Both the position numbers and the translations under genes were made by a program. A stretch of 7,255 nucleotides of DNA. Origin: Prevotellaceae bacterium. Its GTDB lineage: Bacteria > Bacteroidota > Bacteroidia > Bacteroidales > UBA932. Shown here piece after piece: positions 1 to 6,952 of this stretch. Where the stretch lies: NCBI GenBank assembly GCA_031279735.1, contig JAITHX010000100.1:1-7255 (forward strand), read 5' to 3'. How positions within the stretch are numbered: the first letter of the stretch is position 1; every line of letters starts with the position of its first letter. The notes under the pieces were generated by a model. That model did no database searches. It saw only the letters and a program-made list of their open reading frames with translations, and was not told the origin of the DNA.

Positions 1-1337
1 GCAGTGCTGCCCGCGAACATATTCACGTATATTTCGTCGTGATGTACGGCATACACGTAGCCCGGCAGCGAGGGAATAAACCGGCATATATTCGACGGAC
101 AGCAGGCGCATCCGAACCATGGCTGACGGGTCAGCGTGGCGTCGGCGTTGAACAGATACTTTCCGTCCGATTCCAGCGGGTTGGGATAGAAAAACGCGCC
201 TCCGTCCAGCGATACTCCAGAGATCACGCCGTTGTAGAGCGTGCGCTCCAGCACGTCGTAATATTTGGCGTCGCCGTGCAGCAAAAACAGACGGTGGTTC
301 CAGTACACGTTGGAAATAGCCGCGCAAGTTTCGTTGTATGCCGTCAGGTTGGGCAGTTCGTAGTTGTCGCCGAAGGCTTCGCCCTCGTGTCGCGCTCCGA
401 TTCCGCCCGTGATATAGAGTTTCTTGCCCGTGACGTTTTCCCAGATGCGGTCGATGGCGCGAATATAGGCGGTGTCGCCGGTCAGAGCCGCCACGTCGGC
501 TATTCCGGCATACATGTAGCCGGCGCGGACTGCGTGTCCCACCGCCTCGTCCTGCATCAAAACGGGCTTATGCGCCTGACTGTACTCGTCCTTGCGGGAG
601 GTATAGCCCCGTTTGTCGATGAAGAATCGCGCAAGGTCGAGATATTTCTTTTCGCCGGTCAGCACGTAGAGTTTCGCCAGTCCCGTTTCGGCAATCTGAT
701 GTCCCGGAACGCGAACCGTCTGGCCGGGTTTGTCGCCTGTGGCTTCGGCTACGCAATCGGCGTATTTCACGGCAATATCCAAAAAATTCCTTTTGCCCGT
801 CGCCAGATGATGAGCCACCGCGCCTTCCAGCAAATGACCGAGATTGTAAAATTCATGGCTCCCTTCCTCCACTTTTTCCCAGCGTTTCGTTCCCGCCCAC
901 GGATGTGGATGTTCGGGGTTCATCGTTCGGGCGGTGTAGAGATAGCCGTCGGGTTCCTGCGCCGCCGCCACTATCTGCAACACGCTGTCTATATACTTTT
1001 CCATCTTCGCATCCGGACAGGTTTGCAGCATATAGCTGGCACCCTCGATGGTTTTATACACGTCGGTATCGTCGAACGGGAAGCCCCCGACCTTATAATC
1101 CGCGCTCGGAAGCGCCGCCTTGCGAAAATTCTCGTAGCGTCCCGTTTCCCCGCATTTGCCGAAAGCCAGCGGAATAGTCGTTTTCCGACTTGCATCCAGA
1201 CGGTTCTTCCAGAACTGTCCCGTGACCTTCACCGAAGTGAACGGCACCGGAGTAATCGGATAGCCCGTGTTTTGCACCTGTGCCCCGACGCCGGCTGCAA
1301 ACAGGAGTGCCAGCGTTGCCAGCATCATCTTTTTCAT
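1..1337 (-). CDS. GH127 (DUF1680) beta-L-arabinofuranosidase-like enzyme, exported, C-terminus cut by window edge
   Basis: The frame is open from an ATG at 1337 to the left edge, giving 445 visible residues; family members are usually about 600-670, so roughly the last third (beta-sandwich part) is missing. Residues 1-19 (MKKMMLATLALLFAAGVGA) form a signal peptide cut before Gln20, so the enzyme should act in the periplasm or at the surface. GH127 enzymes use a cysteine nucleophile held by zinc. Residues matching the Bifidobacterium HypBA1 set are visible: Glu320 in GEAF (acid/base), Glu336 and Cys338 in NETC, and Cys412-Cys413 in GCACCPSN (nucleophile and ligand). The spacing between the two glutamates is the same as in HypBA1 (16 residues). 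The gene starts 19 bases after araD, so it is probably cotranscribed. No Shine-Dalgarno is seen before the ATG; the 19-base spacer is unusually GC-rich. Substrate is inferred: beta-linked L-arabinofuranose as in extensin. Some relatives act on other sugars, for example in rhamnogalacturonan II. Confidence 0.93.
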   Translation of the reverse strand, partial: MKKMMLATLALLFAAGVGAQVQNTGYPITPVPFTSVKVTGQFWKNRLDASRKTTIPLAFGKCGETGRYENFRKAALPSADYKVGGFPFDDTDVYKTIEGASYMLQTCPDAKMEKYIDSVLQIVAAAQEPDGYLYTARTMNPEHPHPWAGTKRWEKVEEGSHEFYNLGHLLEGAVAHHLATGKRNFLDIAVKYADCVAEATGDKPGQTVRVPGHQIAETGLAKLYVLTGEKKYLDLARFFIDKRGYTSRKDEYSQAHKPVLMQDEAVGHAVRAGYMYAGIADVAALTGDTAYIRAIDRIWENVTGKKLYITGGIGARHEGEAFGDNYELPNLTAYNETCAAISNVYWNHRLFLLHGDAKYYDVLERTLYNGVISGVSLDGGAFFYPNPLESDGKYLFNADATLTRQPWFGCACCPSNICRFIPSLPGYVYAVHHDEIYVNMFAGST

Positions 1338-1356
1338 CCCGCGCGGCGACGGGCGG

Positions 1357-2052
1357 TTATTGTCCGTAGTACGCATCGGGTCCGTGTTTTCTGGAGAAAT
1401 GTTTTTTGGTCAGCTCCCAGTTCATTGTCAGGTCGGGATTGACGATGCAGGCGATGAAAGCCATTTTCGCCACCCGCTCCAATACTGCCGCATTGCGGAC
1501 TGCCTCGCCAGCATCCTTTCCCCATGTGAAAGGTCCGTGACTGCTTACCAGTACTCCGGGCGTGTACTCCGGATTGATTCCCGGATTGGTTCCGAGAAAA
1601 CGTTCCGCGATAACCCTGCCGGTTTCCTGTTCGTAGTTGCCGTTTATTTCCGTCGCCGTCATGTCGCGCGTGCAGGGGATATTGTTCCTGAAATAGTCGG
1701 AGTGCGTGGTGCCTATGTTCGGGAGGTCCATTCCGGTTTGCGCCCACGCGGTGGCGTAGGTTGAATGAGTGTGCGCAACGCCGCCGATGTTCGGGAACGA
1801 CTTGTACAGCACAAGATGAGTGGGAGTGTCGGACGAGGGTTTCAGCCGTCCCTCCACAATGTTTCCTTCCAAGTCCAGAACGACCATGTCGTCAGGCGTC
1901 ATAACGTCGTAGTCCACGCCCGACGGCTTGATGACCGCGAGTCCTCGCGTTCGGTCGATGGCGCTGACGTTGCCCCAAGTGAACATCACCAGCCCGTGTT
2001 TCACCAGCTCCAGATTGGCTTCGAATACTTCCTTTTTCAATGTTTCCAGCAT
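1357..2052 (-). CDS. araD: L-ribulose-5-phosphate 4-epimerase
   Basis: This cytoplasmic enzyme converts L-ribulose 5-phosphate to D-xylulose 5-phosphate, the last step of L-arabinose catabolism. It is a class II aldolase-fold metalloenzyme. The protein has 231 residues, the same length as E. coli AraD, so it is complete. Visible features are GNVS (27-30), KPSG (42-45), SSDTPTH (73-79), zinc-ligand histidines His94 and His96 in AHTH, a third histidine His172 in SSHGPF, Asp119 in HSDY matching the catalytic Asp120 of E. coli, and Tyr229 in the C-terminal AYYGQ. All key residues are present. The ATG follows an A-rich stretch with no Shine-Dalgarno, normal for Bacteroidota. There is no signal peptide. 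It leads a two-gene unit with the GH127 gene, so arabinose release and catabolism would be switched on together. araA and araB are not in the window. Related sugar-phosphate epimerases or fuculose aldolases are the alternatives, but the length and C-terminus favour AraD. Confidence 0.96.
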   Translation of the reverse strand: MLETLKKEVFEANLELVKHGLVMFTWGNVSAIDRTRGLAVIKPSGVDYDVMTPDDMVVLDLEGNIVEGRLKPSSDTPTHLVLYKSFPNIGGVAHTHSTYATAWAQTGMDLPNIGTTHSDYFRNNIPCTRDMTATEINGNYEQETGRVIAERFLGTNPGINPEYTPGVLVSSHGPFTWGKDAGEAVRNAAVLERVAKMAFIACIVNPDLTMNWELTKKHFSRKHGPDAYYGQ

Positions 2053-2085
2053 TTTTTTCTTTTTTAATTTTCAGTCGGTATAAAT

Positions 2086-2105
2086 CGTGTCACGTTAGTA
2101 AACAC
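2086..2105. promoter_or_regulatory. Imperfect palindromes in the araD leader, possible operator
   Basis: CGTGTCACG at 2086-2094 is a 9-base perfect palindrome around a central T. It overlaps a wider GTGT...ACAC inverted repeat (2087-2105). The site would lie in the 5' untranslated region, about 10-30 bases after the predicted start of transcription, where a repressor could block elongation. The 7-mer CACGTTA here (2091-2097) recurs upstream of lacZ at 6791-6797. Its function as an operator is inference only. Confidence 0.3.
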
Positions 2106-2121
2106 ACAATATAAATCAGTG

Positions 2122-2129
2122 CAAATCTA
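2122..2129 (-). promoter_or_regulatory. Predicted araD promoter, -7 box
   Basis: On the minus strand this reads TAGATTTG, an exact match to the Bacteroidota -7 consensus TAnnTTTG. Transcription would start near 2116 and give a leader of about 64 bases before the araD ATG. The expected -33 position (about 2149-2152) reads AGTG rather than TTTG, so the promoter looks weak without help. An activator is plausible given the direct repeats just upstream. Confidence 0.6.
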
Positions 2130-2137
2130 TTCAATCA

Positions 2138-2149
2138 GCCGCGAACGGC
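2138..2149. repeat. Short perfect inverted repeat at the araD -33 region
   Basis: On the minus strand the sequence is GCCG-TTCG-CGGC: 4-bp perfect arms around TTCG. It lies between the -7 box and the -33 position of the predicted araD promoter. It is the only GC-rich block in an otherwise AT-rich gap. It could be part of an operator. There is no T-tract, and the stem is too short for a terminator. Confidence 0.4.
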
Positions 2150-2155
2150 ACTTAT

Positions 2156-2187
2156 AATTTTAGATAATTTCCTTTCAATTTTAGATA
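2156..2187. repeat. 11-bp direct repeat with 21-bp period upstream of araD, candidate activator site
   Basis: AATTTTAGATA occurs exactly at 2156-2166 and again at 2177-2187 (plus-strand reading), so the copies start 21 bases apart, two helical turns. They sit at about -40 to -71 relative to the predicted araD start and end next to the poor -33 box. A degenerate inverted copy, TATCTGAATT, lies at 2211-2220. Half-sites spaced by 21 bp on one DNA face are the classic arrangement bound by AraC-type domains, including those in hybrid two-component regulators of Bacteroidota glycan loci. The repeat is seen directly; the binding protein is inferred. Confidence 0.55.
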
Positions 2188-2313
2188 TGGATTTATTTTT
2201 ATGCGTTAAATATCTGAATTAAGTTAAGTGCAATATGAATTGTACAGTGAATTATGAAATGATTTCTAAAAGTTCGTTTTCTGTTTTTATCTCAATCATG
2301 TTTTTTCACGGTT

Positions 2314-3549
2314 TCAATCACGCATTGCCTTGTCTTTAGGAAAGTCCGCCCCGCTCCATGCTTTCCTTGCCGTCCAGTCTTGCGCCGGAGCCGTCCAGAA
2401 CCGATGATCGGCGGGCAGTCCCAGAGGGAGAAACACCTCCGAGGTGAGATACAGACTGCCATTGTTCGTGTAGCTGTCGGCGAGAGCGGGCTGATGTCCG
2501 GCGAATCCCAGTTGCAAAAATCCCTTTTCGTTGAAATTCCCGTCAACCGAGAACATGCGGCGCATCGCGGCGGTCATGGCGGCGCGCACCTGAGCTTCGG
2601 GGAGTTCGTCGGGCAAAATCCCCTTCCACGCAAGCATTGCCAGAGGCTGGAACACTCCCAGACGGTAGGTCATCGAGCGTCCGAACACCGGAAACGAGCC
2701 TTCGGGCGAAATGAACCGTTCCAGAATGACGCCAAAGCGTTGCATACGTTTGCGGGCGGTTTCCTCCGTTGCGGGTCTCACGATCTTGCGCCGCTTGACC
2801 AGCTCCTCCAGAACCTGCACGTACATCGGCTGGACTACGTAGCTGTTGTAATAGTCGAACGCGAAATGTTCGCCGTCGGAGTACCAGCCGTCGCCCACGT
2901 ACCATTCTTCAGTCTTGCGAATGGCGCTGTGTATGCGATATGCGTCGTACTGCGCGCCCGCCGTCATCAGAAAAGTCTCGACAGTTGCCGAAAACAGCAG
3001 CCAGTTGTTGTAGGGCGGGTCGATGCGGCGCAATTGCTGGAACTCCTCCACATAGCGTCGTTTGACGAGCGTATCCAGCGGCACCCAAAGCTGTTCGGGT
3101 GCGCGAAGGAAAGAACTCGCCAGAAATGCGGCGTCCACCAGCGGCTGCCCCTCGCTGCGCCACAGCAGATAGTCGGGACTGTCGGGATCAACGGCATGGG
3201 CATAGCTCTTCAACGCCCATTCGCGCAGTTGCCGGCGCTGTCGTCCTTCGGCGGAATCGTCGTCGGGCAGCGCGAGCCAGGGAGCGATGCCGTCCATCAG
3301 TCGCCCGAAAGCTTCCATGTACGACACCCGCCGGTCGCGTCCGTCCCACGCGGGACTTAACTCCAGCTGCATGTTCTTCGACAGTTCGCCGCGGCTCATG
3401 TTTTCCAGCACCGGAGTGGCGATGCGATACGCAAGGTTGGTCCAGTATTGCCGGTCGTCGTTTTTCTGTTTCGGCTGTGCCGGCAAAAGCGCGCCGCACA
3501 GCAGACACATTACCGTTAAAAGTATTTTTCTATTCATGGCTCTATTCAT
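2314..3549 (-). CDS. Exported DUF2264 protein, possible GH154-type beta-glucuronidase
   Basis: The protein has 411 residues. The N-terminus has a basic start and a hydrophobic stretch (about 8-22) ending in LPA before Gln25, so it is probably cleaved by signal peptidase I and exported; no good lipobox is seen. The rest resembles DUF2264, a largely helical domain expected to form an (alpha/alpha)6 barrel. Recognisable blocks are the paired WLLF and ETFLM region (183-195), GDGWYSDGEHFAFDYYNSYV (219-238), FPVFGRSMTYR (286-296) and the C-terminal GFAGHQPALADSYTNNGSLY (348-367). As I recall, DUF2264 overlaps CAZy family GH154, which has beta-glucuronidase members; the substrate here is therefore inferred, and catalytic residues cannot be assigned by eye. 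The gene follows lacZ after 21 bases with a Shine-Dalgarno, so the two are likely cotranscribed. A start at Met5 (3537) is possible and gives a tidier signal peptide. Galactosidase plus glucuronidase would suit arabinogalactan side chains. No clear terminator follows the stop. Confidence 0.82.
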   Translation of the reverse strand: MNRAMNRKILLTVMCLLCGALLPAQPKQKNDDRQYWTNLAYRIATPVLENMSRGELSKNMQLELSPAWDGRDRRVSYMEAFGRLMDGIAPWLALPDDDSAEGRQRRQLREWALKSYAHAVDPDSPDYLLWRSEGQPLVDAAFLASSFLRAPEQLWVPLDTLVKRRYVEEFQQLRRIDPPYNNWLLFSATVETFLMTAGAQYDAYRIHSAIRKTEEWYVGDGWYSDGEHFAFDYYNSYVVQPMYVQVLEELVKRRKIVRPATEETARKRMQRFGVILERFISPEGSFPVFGRSMTYRLGVFQPLAMLAWKGILPDELPEAQVRAAMTAAMRRMFSVDGNFNEKGFLQLGFAGHQPALADSYTNNGSLYLTSEVFLPLGLPADHRFWTAPAQDWTARKAWSGADFPKDKAMRD

Positions 3550-3553
3550 ATTT

Positions 3554-3558
3554 CTCCT
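3554..3558 (-). promoter_or_regulatory. Ribosome binding site of the DUF2264 gene
   Basis: On the minus strand AGGAG lies 4 bases before the ATG at 3549, within AAAGGAGAAAT. It favours the upstream ATG over the in-frame Met5 codon at 3537, which is 16 bases away. The other three clear genes in the window have no such motif, so this internal operon gene appears to use a different mode of initiation. Confidence 0.6.
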
Positions 3559-3570
3559 TTCATCTGACGT

Positions 3571-6500
3571 TTATTCTGTTTCGGTGATGCTGGCGCGAAT
3601 CGGCGCAATGATGAACGTAAATTCGCGATCGCCGTATGTAACCTGATATTCCGGACGGGCGATGCTTCTCCAGCTGTCCACGCAGCCCAAGCCGGCTTGC
3701 AGCCTGTCGAAGCAGAAATTAGTCAAATCGGCTTCTTCTACTTCGGGAGAATGAGCGTTGCGTTTTTCCAATCCTTCATCCAAGGATTCGATGGTATAGT
3801 GCAAGGCTGATGCGGAGAAGGGAGCGTCGGCAACAATGCGGACGCCATTGCCGGCGACGTTGAGCATCTTCCACCAGCGGACATCGGTTTTCGTTCCGTT
3901 TTCCTGCGGACGGATGTAGGGATAAAACTGCTCTGCGACACTTTGACGATAAATTCCCAAATCGGCGGCGCGATTACGGTCGATGTAATTTTCCTCCGGT
4001 CCGCGTCCGTAGTATTCTATCGTCTCGAAGCTGCGCGGCATAACCATCTGCATCCCGAAACGGAACAGGTTGGAAACTTTTGCTTCCTTGTCGGCGGTCA
4101 GCTTCTGCGTAACTTTGACGGCGCCGTTGTTATTGACGAGATACGTCAGACTCAGTTTGGCAGAGGCTTTCGGCATGTCGTATTCGGCTTCTACGACTAT
4201 CTGTCTGTTCTCCGCGCGATGCTTGAAAGACGTCAGTTTGATTTCGGGATTCTTCCAGACGGCGTATTTCCGCTGCAGTCCTGCACCGAAATCGTTGTCG
4301 GTGGGGGCACGCCAAAAGTTAGGTTTCAAGGCTTCGCCCGATTTGATGAAATCCGTTCCGCTTGCCTCGAACTTGCTCAGGTAACCGCTATGCTTGTTGA
4401 ACTCAACACGGAAAGCGTCGCCGGAGATGATAAGATAAGTCCGGTCGCTGTCCTGCACGACGGGAGCGGATACCGTGATATTGCTTGGTTCTATGGGTTT
4501 CAACTCCATAGAAGGAGCTTTGTGCGGATTCAAACTCAACTGCTCTTTCGCCGCAGCGTGTCCTGCCGGAAGCAAGCCTTCGCTGCGCTTCAATTTGTAG
4601 GCGACGTTGAGCAGGTATTCTCGAGTATCGAGTATTGGGTATGAAAGTCCAAGATTCAGTTTGATTGTAGCAGTCTGTTGCGGGGCGACATTCAGATTGT
4701 CCGCCGTTCCGGTTTCCACGACTTTTCCTTCCTTCAACACCTCCCATTCGAGGCGATAAGCGGAAAGGTCGCGGAAGAAATATTCGTTGAACACCTTGAT
4801 TTCGCCCGCAGTCGGGTCGGCGAGAGCAGTGTGTATGTTCTGATAGCCTCGTTCAACCTCGTATGCATGAGGATTCGGAACGCGGTCGGGACTGAAAAGT
4901 CCGTTGTCGCAGAAATTGCCGTCGCTGGCGTCGAAGCGGTTGAAATCGCCTCCGTAGGCATAGATCGCCTTTCCGTTCGCGCCCGTGCTTCGCAGGGACT
5001 GATCGGCGAAATCCCAGATGAATCCGCCCTGATACTTCGGATATTTGCGAACCAGGTCCATGTATTCCTTGAATCCGCCGACGGAGTTGCCCATAGCGTG
5101 GGCGTATTCGCACTGAATTAAGGGCTTCGCGGCGGAAGCGTCCTCGCAGTAGCGCGCGCACTGCCCGTAGTCGTAGTACATCGGACAGAAGATGTCGGTT
5201 TTACCCTCTTTTCCCGCCCGTTCGTACTGCACGGCGCGGCTCGGGTCTTCGGATTTGATCCATTCGTAAGCGGCATCGAAGTTCGCTCCGTATCCCCCCT
5301 CGTTGCCGAGCGACCAGAAGACGATGCTCGGATGATTGAAATTGCGCTGCACGTTGCGCCGGTTGCGTTCCAGATGCGCTTCGCGGTAGTCGGCGCGATG
5401 CGCGAGAGAAGCCTCGCCGTATCCCATTCCGTGCGATTCGACATTCGCCTCGGCAACCACATATATGCCGTAGCGGTCGCAGAGTTCGTACCACAGACTG
5501 TTGTCGGGGTAGTGGCAGGTGCGGACGGCATTGATGTTAAACTTCTTCATCAGTCGAATATCCTGCATCATGCGCTGCGGCGAGACGACGTATCCATAGT
5601 CGGGATCCATCTCGTGCCGGTTGACGCCCTTGAAAAGCACGGGCTGTCCGTTGATCAGTATTTGCGCATTTTTCAGCTCTATCTTCCGAAAGCCGGTCTT
5701 GACGGGAATCACTTCGCCGCCGCCCCGCATCGCGGCGAGCAGCGTATATAAATAAGGAGTCTCCGCCGTCCATTTGCGCGGATTCTCCACCTTCATCACG
5801 ACGGCGGCGTCGCCCCGCGAGCTTTCCGAAGCAACCTGCTGTCCTTCGGCGTCCAGCAGTTTCAGTTCCACGTCGCCGCCGCCCTTCAGCCGCAGTTCGA
5901 CGCGCAGAGCGCCGTTCGCATAGTCGGCGTCGAGATCGGGAACAACGCGAATGTCCTCGATACGTTTCCGGTCGCGGGCATAGAGATAGCAGTCGCGCCC
6001 GACGCCGCTGAAACGGAAAAAATCCTGATCCTCCAGATAAGTGCCGTCGCACCAGCGGAACACCTGAAAGGCAATCAGATTCTTCTGTCCGGGCTTGAGA
6101 TGCGGAGTAAGGTCGAACTCGGCTTCGAGCTTGCTGTCCTCGCTGTAGCCCGCATAACGTCCGTTCACCCACAAATAGATATTGGAAGTCACGGAGCCGA
6201 AATGAGCGATAATATCCTTGTCCTTCCAAGCGGCGGGAACAAGAACCTCGCGACGGTACGACCCAACGTGATTGTTCTCGACAGGCGCCAGCGGCGGATT
6301 GTTCTCGAACTGATTGCGCCAGGCATAACCTATATTCACATAAATGGGGTCGCCGCAGCCGTTCAGTTCCCAAACTCCCGGAACGGGCATCTCGCCCCAG
6401 CCCCTGTCGTCGAACTCCGTTTTCCAGAAGTCGGTTGGGCGAGCGTCGGCATCCCGCACCCAAAGGAATTTCCAGCTGCCGTTCAGGGTCATGAAATTGG

Positions 6501-6681
6501 AGGAAAGTTCCTTTGCGCCGCGCATTGCAACGTCGGCCGATTCGCAGGCGAAATAGCTCGCGTGCATGGCGGCTCGATTCACGGCATTGACTTGCGGGTC
6601 GCGCCATTCGCTGAAGGACTGAGCATTTGCGGAGAAAGACAAAGCGGCAAGCAGTCCGACGATGATTAAGTATCTATTCAT
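3571..6681 (-). CDS. lacZ: Exported GH2 beta-galactosidase (LacZ-type, five-domain)
   Basis: The enzyme hydrolyses terminal beta-galactosides with retention. At 1036 residues it is the usual length for exported Bacteroidota LacZ-type proteins. A signal peptide (1-20, ending ANA before Gln21) sends it to the periplasm. Then come the jelly-roll sugar-binding domain (about 25-235), an immunoglobulin-like domain (about 238-335), the TIM barrel (about 337-625), a second beta-sandwich (about 630-725) and the large C-terminal beta-galactosidase domain (about 755-1027). Catalytic residues are clear: acid/base Glu461 in SLGNEGG and nucleophile Glu525 in LIQCEYAHAMGNS. Mg-site Glu415 and His417 (VESHGM), His390 (RTCHYP), Asp212 (DGTYLEDQD), the FWRAPTDND block (789-797) and Trp1004 (GLGCVDSW) all match E. 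coli LacZ. No key residue is missing. The ATG has no Shine-Dalgarno. It heads a unit with the DUF2264 gene. Natural substrates, inferred from context, are galactosides from arabinogalactan or pectin rather than lactose. Confidence 0.97.
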   Translation of the reverse strand: MNRYLIIVGLLAALSFSANAQSFSEWRDPQVNAVNRAAMHASYFACESADVAMRGAKELSSNFMTLNGSWKFLWVRDADARPTDFWKTEFDDRGWGEMPVPGVWELNGCGDPIYVNIGYAWRNQFENNPPLAPVENNHVGSYRREVLVPAAWKDKDIIAHFGSVTSNIYLWVNGRYAGYSEDSKLEAEFDLTPHLKPGQKNLIAFQVFRWCDGTYLEDQDFFRFSGVGRDCYLYARDRKRIEDIRVVPDLDADYANGALRVELRLKGGGDVELKLLDAEGQQVASESSRGDAAVVMKVENPRKWTAETPYLYTLLAAMRGGGEVIPVKTGFRKIELKNAQILINGQPVLFKGVNRHEMDPDYGYVVSPQRMMQDIRLMKKFNINAVRTCHYPDNSLWYELCDRYGIYVVAEANVESHGMGYGEASLAHRADYREAHLERNRRNVQRNFNHPSIVFWSLGNEGGYGANFDAAYEWIKSEDPSRAVQYERAGKEGKTDIFCPMYYDYGQCARYCEDASAAKPLIQCEYAHAMGNSVGGFKEYMDLVRKYPKYQGGFIWDFADQSLRSTGANGKAIYAYGGDFNRFDASDGNFCDNGLFSPDRVPNPHAYEVERGYQNIHTALADPTAGEIKVFNEYFFRDLSAYRLEWEVLKEGKVVETGTADNLNVAPQQTATIKLNLGLSYPILDTREYLLNVAYKLKRSEGLLPAGHAAAKEQLSLNPHKAPSMELKPIEPSNITVSAPVVQDSDRTYLIISGDAFRVEFNKHSGYLSKFEASGTDFIKSGEALKPNFWRAPTDNDFGAGLQRKYAVWKNPEIKLTSFKHRAENRQIVVEAEYDMPKASAKLSLTYLVNNNGAVKVTQKLTADKEAKVSNLFRFGMQMVMPRSFETIEYYGRGPEENYIDRNRAADLGIYRQSVAEQFYPYIRPQENGTKTDVRWWKMLNVAGNGVRIVADAPFSASALHYTIESLDEGLEKRNAHSPEVEEADLTNFCFDRLQAGLGCVDSWRSIARPEYQVTYGDREFTFIIAPIRASITETE

Positions 6682-6723
6682 AATAAAAAGTTTGCACTAC
6701 GTTTCGTCGTTTCAATTTTTCCG

Positions 6724-6731
6724 CAAAGATA
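6724..6731 (-). promoter_or_regulatory. Predicted lacZ promoter, -7 box
   Basis: On the minus strand the sequence reads TATCTTTG, an exact TAnnTTTG match. Transcription would start near 6718, leaving a leader of roughly 37 bases before the lacZ ATG. No TTTG is seen at the -33 position (about 6751-6754), which falls inside the first copy of the 14-bp tandem repeat, so the promoter may need an activator. Confidence 0.6.
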
Positions 6732-6741
6732 AACAAGTTCG

Positions 6742-6769
6742 GGAATTATGAATTAGGAATTATGAATTG
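6742..6769. repeat. Two-copy 14-bp tandem repeat over the lacZ -33 region
   Basis: GGAATTATGAATTA (6742-6755) is followed directly by GGAATTATGAATTG (6756-6769): 13 of 14 bases match. The first copy covers the expected -33 position of the lacZ promoter. The same core GAATTATGAA also appears at 2249-2258 in the other intergenic gap. Short AT-rich repeats of this kind are common in Bacteroidota, so it may have no specific role. Confidence 0.6.
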
Positions 6770-6788
6770 CCCGACGGACGTGAAGGAA

Positions 6789-6806
6789 AACACGTTAATT
6801 AGTGTT
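6789..6806. promoter_or_regulatory. 18-bp inverted repeat upstream of lacZ, possible operator
   Basis: AACACGTTAATTAGTGTT has perfect 5-bp arms (AACAC and GTGTT) around an 8-base AT-rich centre. It is centred about 80 bases before the predicted lacZ start and contains CACGTTA, which also occurs in the araD leader (2091-2097). A shared arabinose or galactan regulator would explain this. That is inference from one 7-mer. Confidence 0.3.
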
Positions 6807-6893
6807 AATCCGAAAAATCATCCTTTTTTCGCTCTAAAACTCCTGTCGCCAAAGGGTTACAAGCTAATTGAGACATAAAAAACCAATATTATG

Positions 6894-6911
6894 TTATGTT
6901 AAAAAACATAA
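6894..6911. repeat. AT-rich inverted repeat before the plus-strand promoter
   Basis: TTATGTT (6894-6900) and AACATAA (6905-6911) are perfect 7-bp arms around AAAA. The element ends 6 bases before the -33 motif of the plus-strand promoter. It could be an operator or an AT-rich upstream element. It lacks the GC-rich stem of a terminator. Confidence 0.4.
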
Positions 6912-6917
6912 ATATAC

Positions 6918-6948
6918 TTGCACAAATAAACAGTCCGCACTACCTTTG
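6918..6948 (+). promoter_or_regulatory. Predicted plus-strand promoter, near-consensus -33 and -7
   Basis: TTG at 6918-6920 and TACCTTTG at 6941-6948 are separated by 20 bases, the spacing expected between -33 and -7 elements in Bacteroidota. It is the best-matched promoter in the window. Transcription should start at about 6953-6956, running away from lacZ and towards the terminator at 7074-7105. Confidence 0.6.
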
Positions 6949-6952
6949 CGCC

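Noticed and set aside
1338..1356. Attenuator or terminator between araD and the GH127 gene
   Set aside because: The 19-base spacer is GC-rich and can form only a short CCCG/CGGG stem with no T-tract; simple operon spacing is the better reading.
39..1442. 467-codon open frame on the plus strand
   Set aside because: It is antisense to the GH127 gene and the 3' end of araD, both of which show full family motifs. The translation has no recognisable domain; long antisense frames are expected opposite GC-rich genes.
2249..2322. Possible terminator after the DUF2264 gene
   Set aside because: Only a short GAAAT-G-ATTTC palindrome and AT-rich repeats are present; there is no GC-rich stem followed by a T-tract on the minus strand.
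2380..3360. 326-codon plus-strand frame
   Set aside because: It is antisense to the DUF2264 gene, with no promoter or recognised motif.
5537..6607. 356-codon minus-strand frame inside lacZ
   Set aside because: It lies in another frame of the intact lacZ gene and its translation is dominated by Arg, Ser and Gly, typical of a shadow frame.
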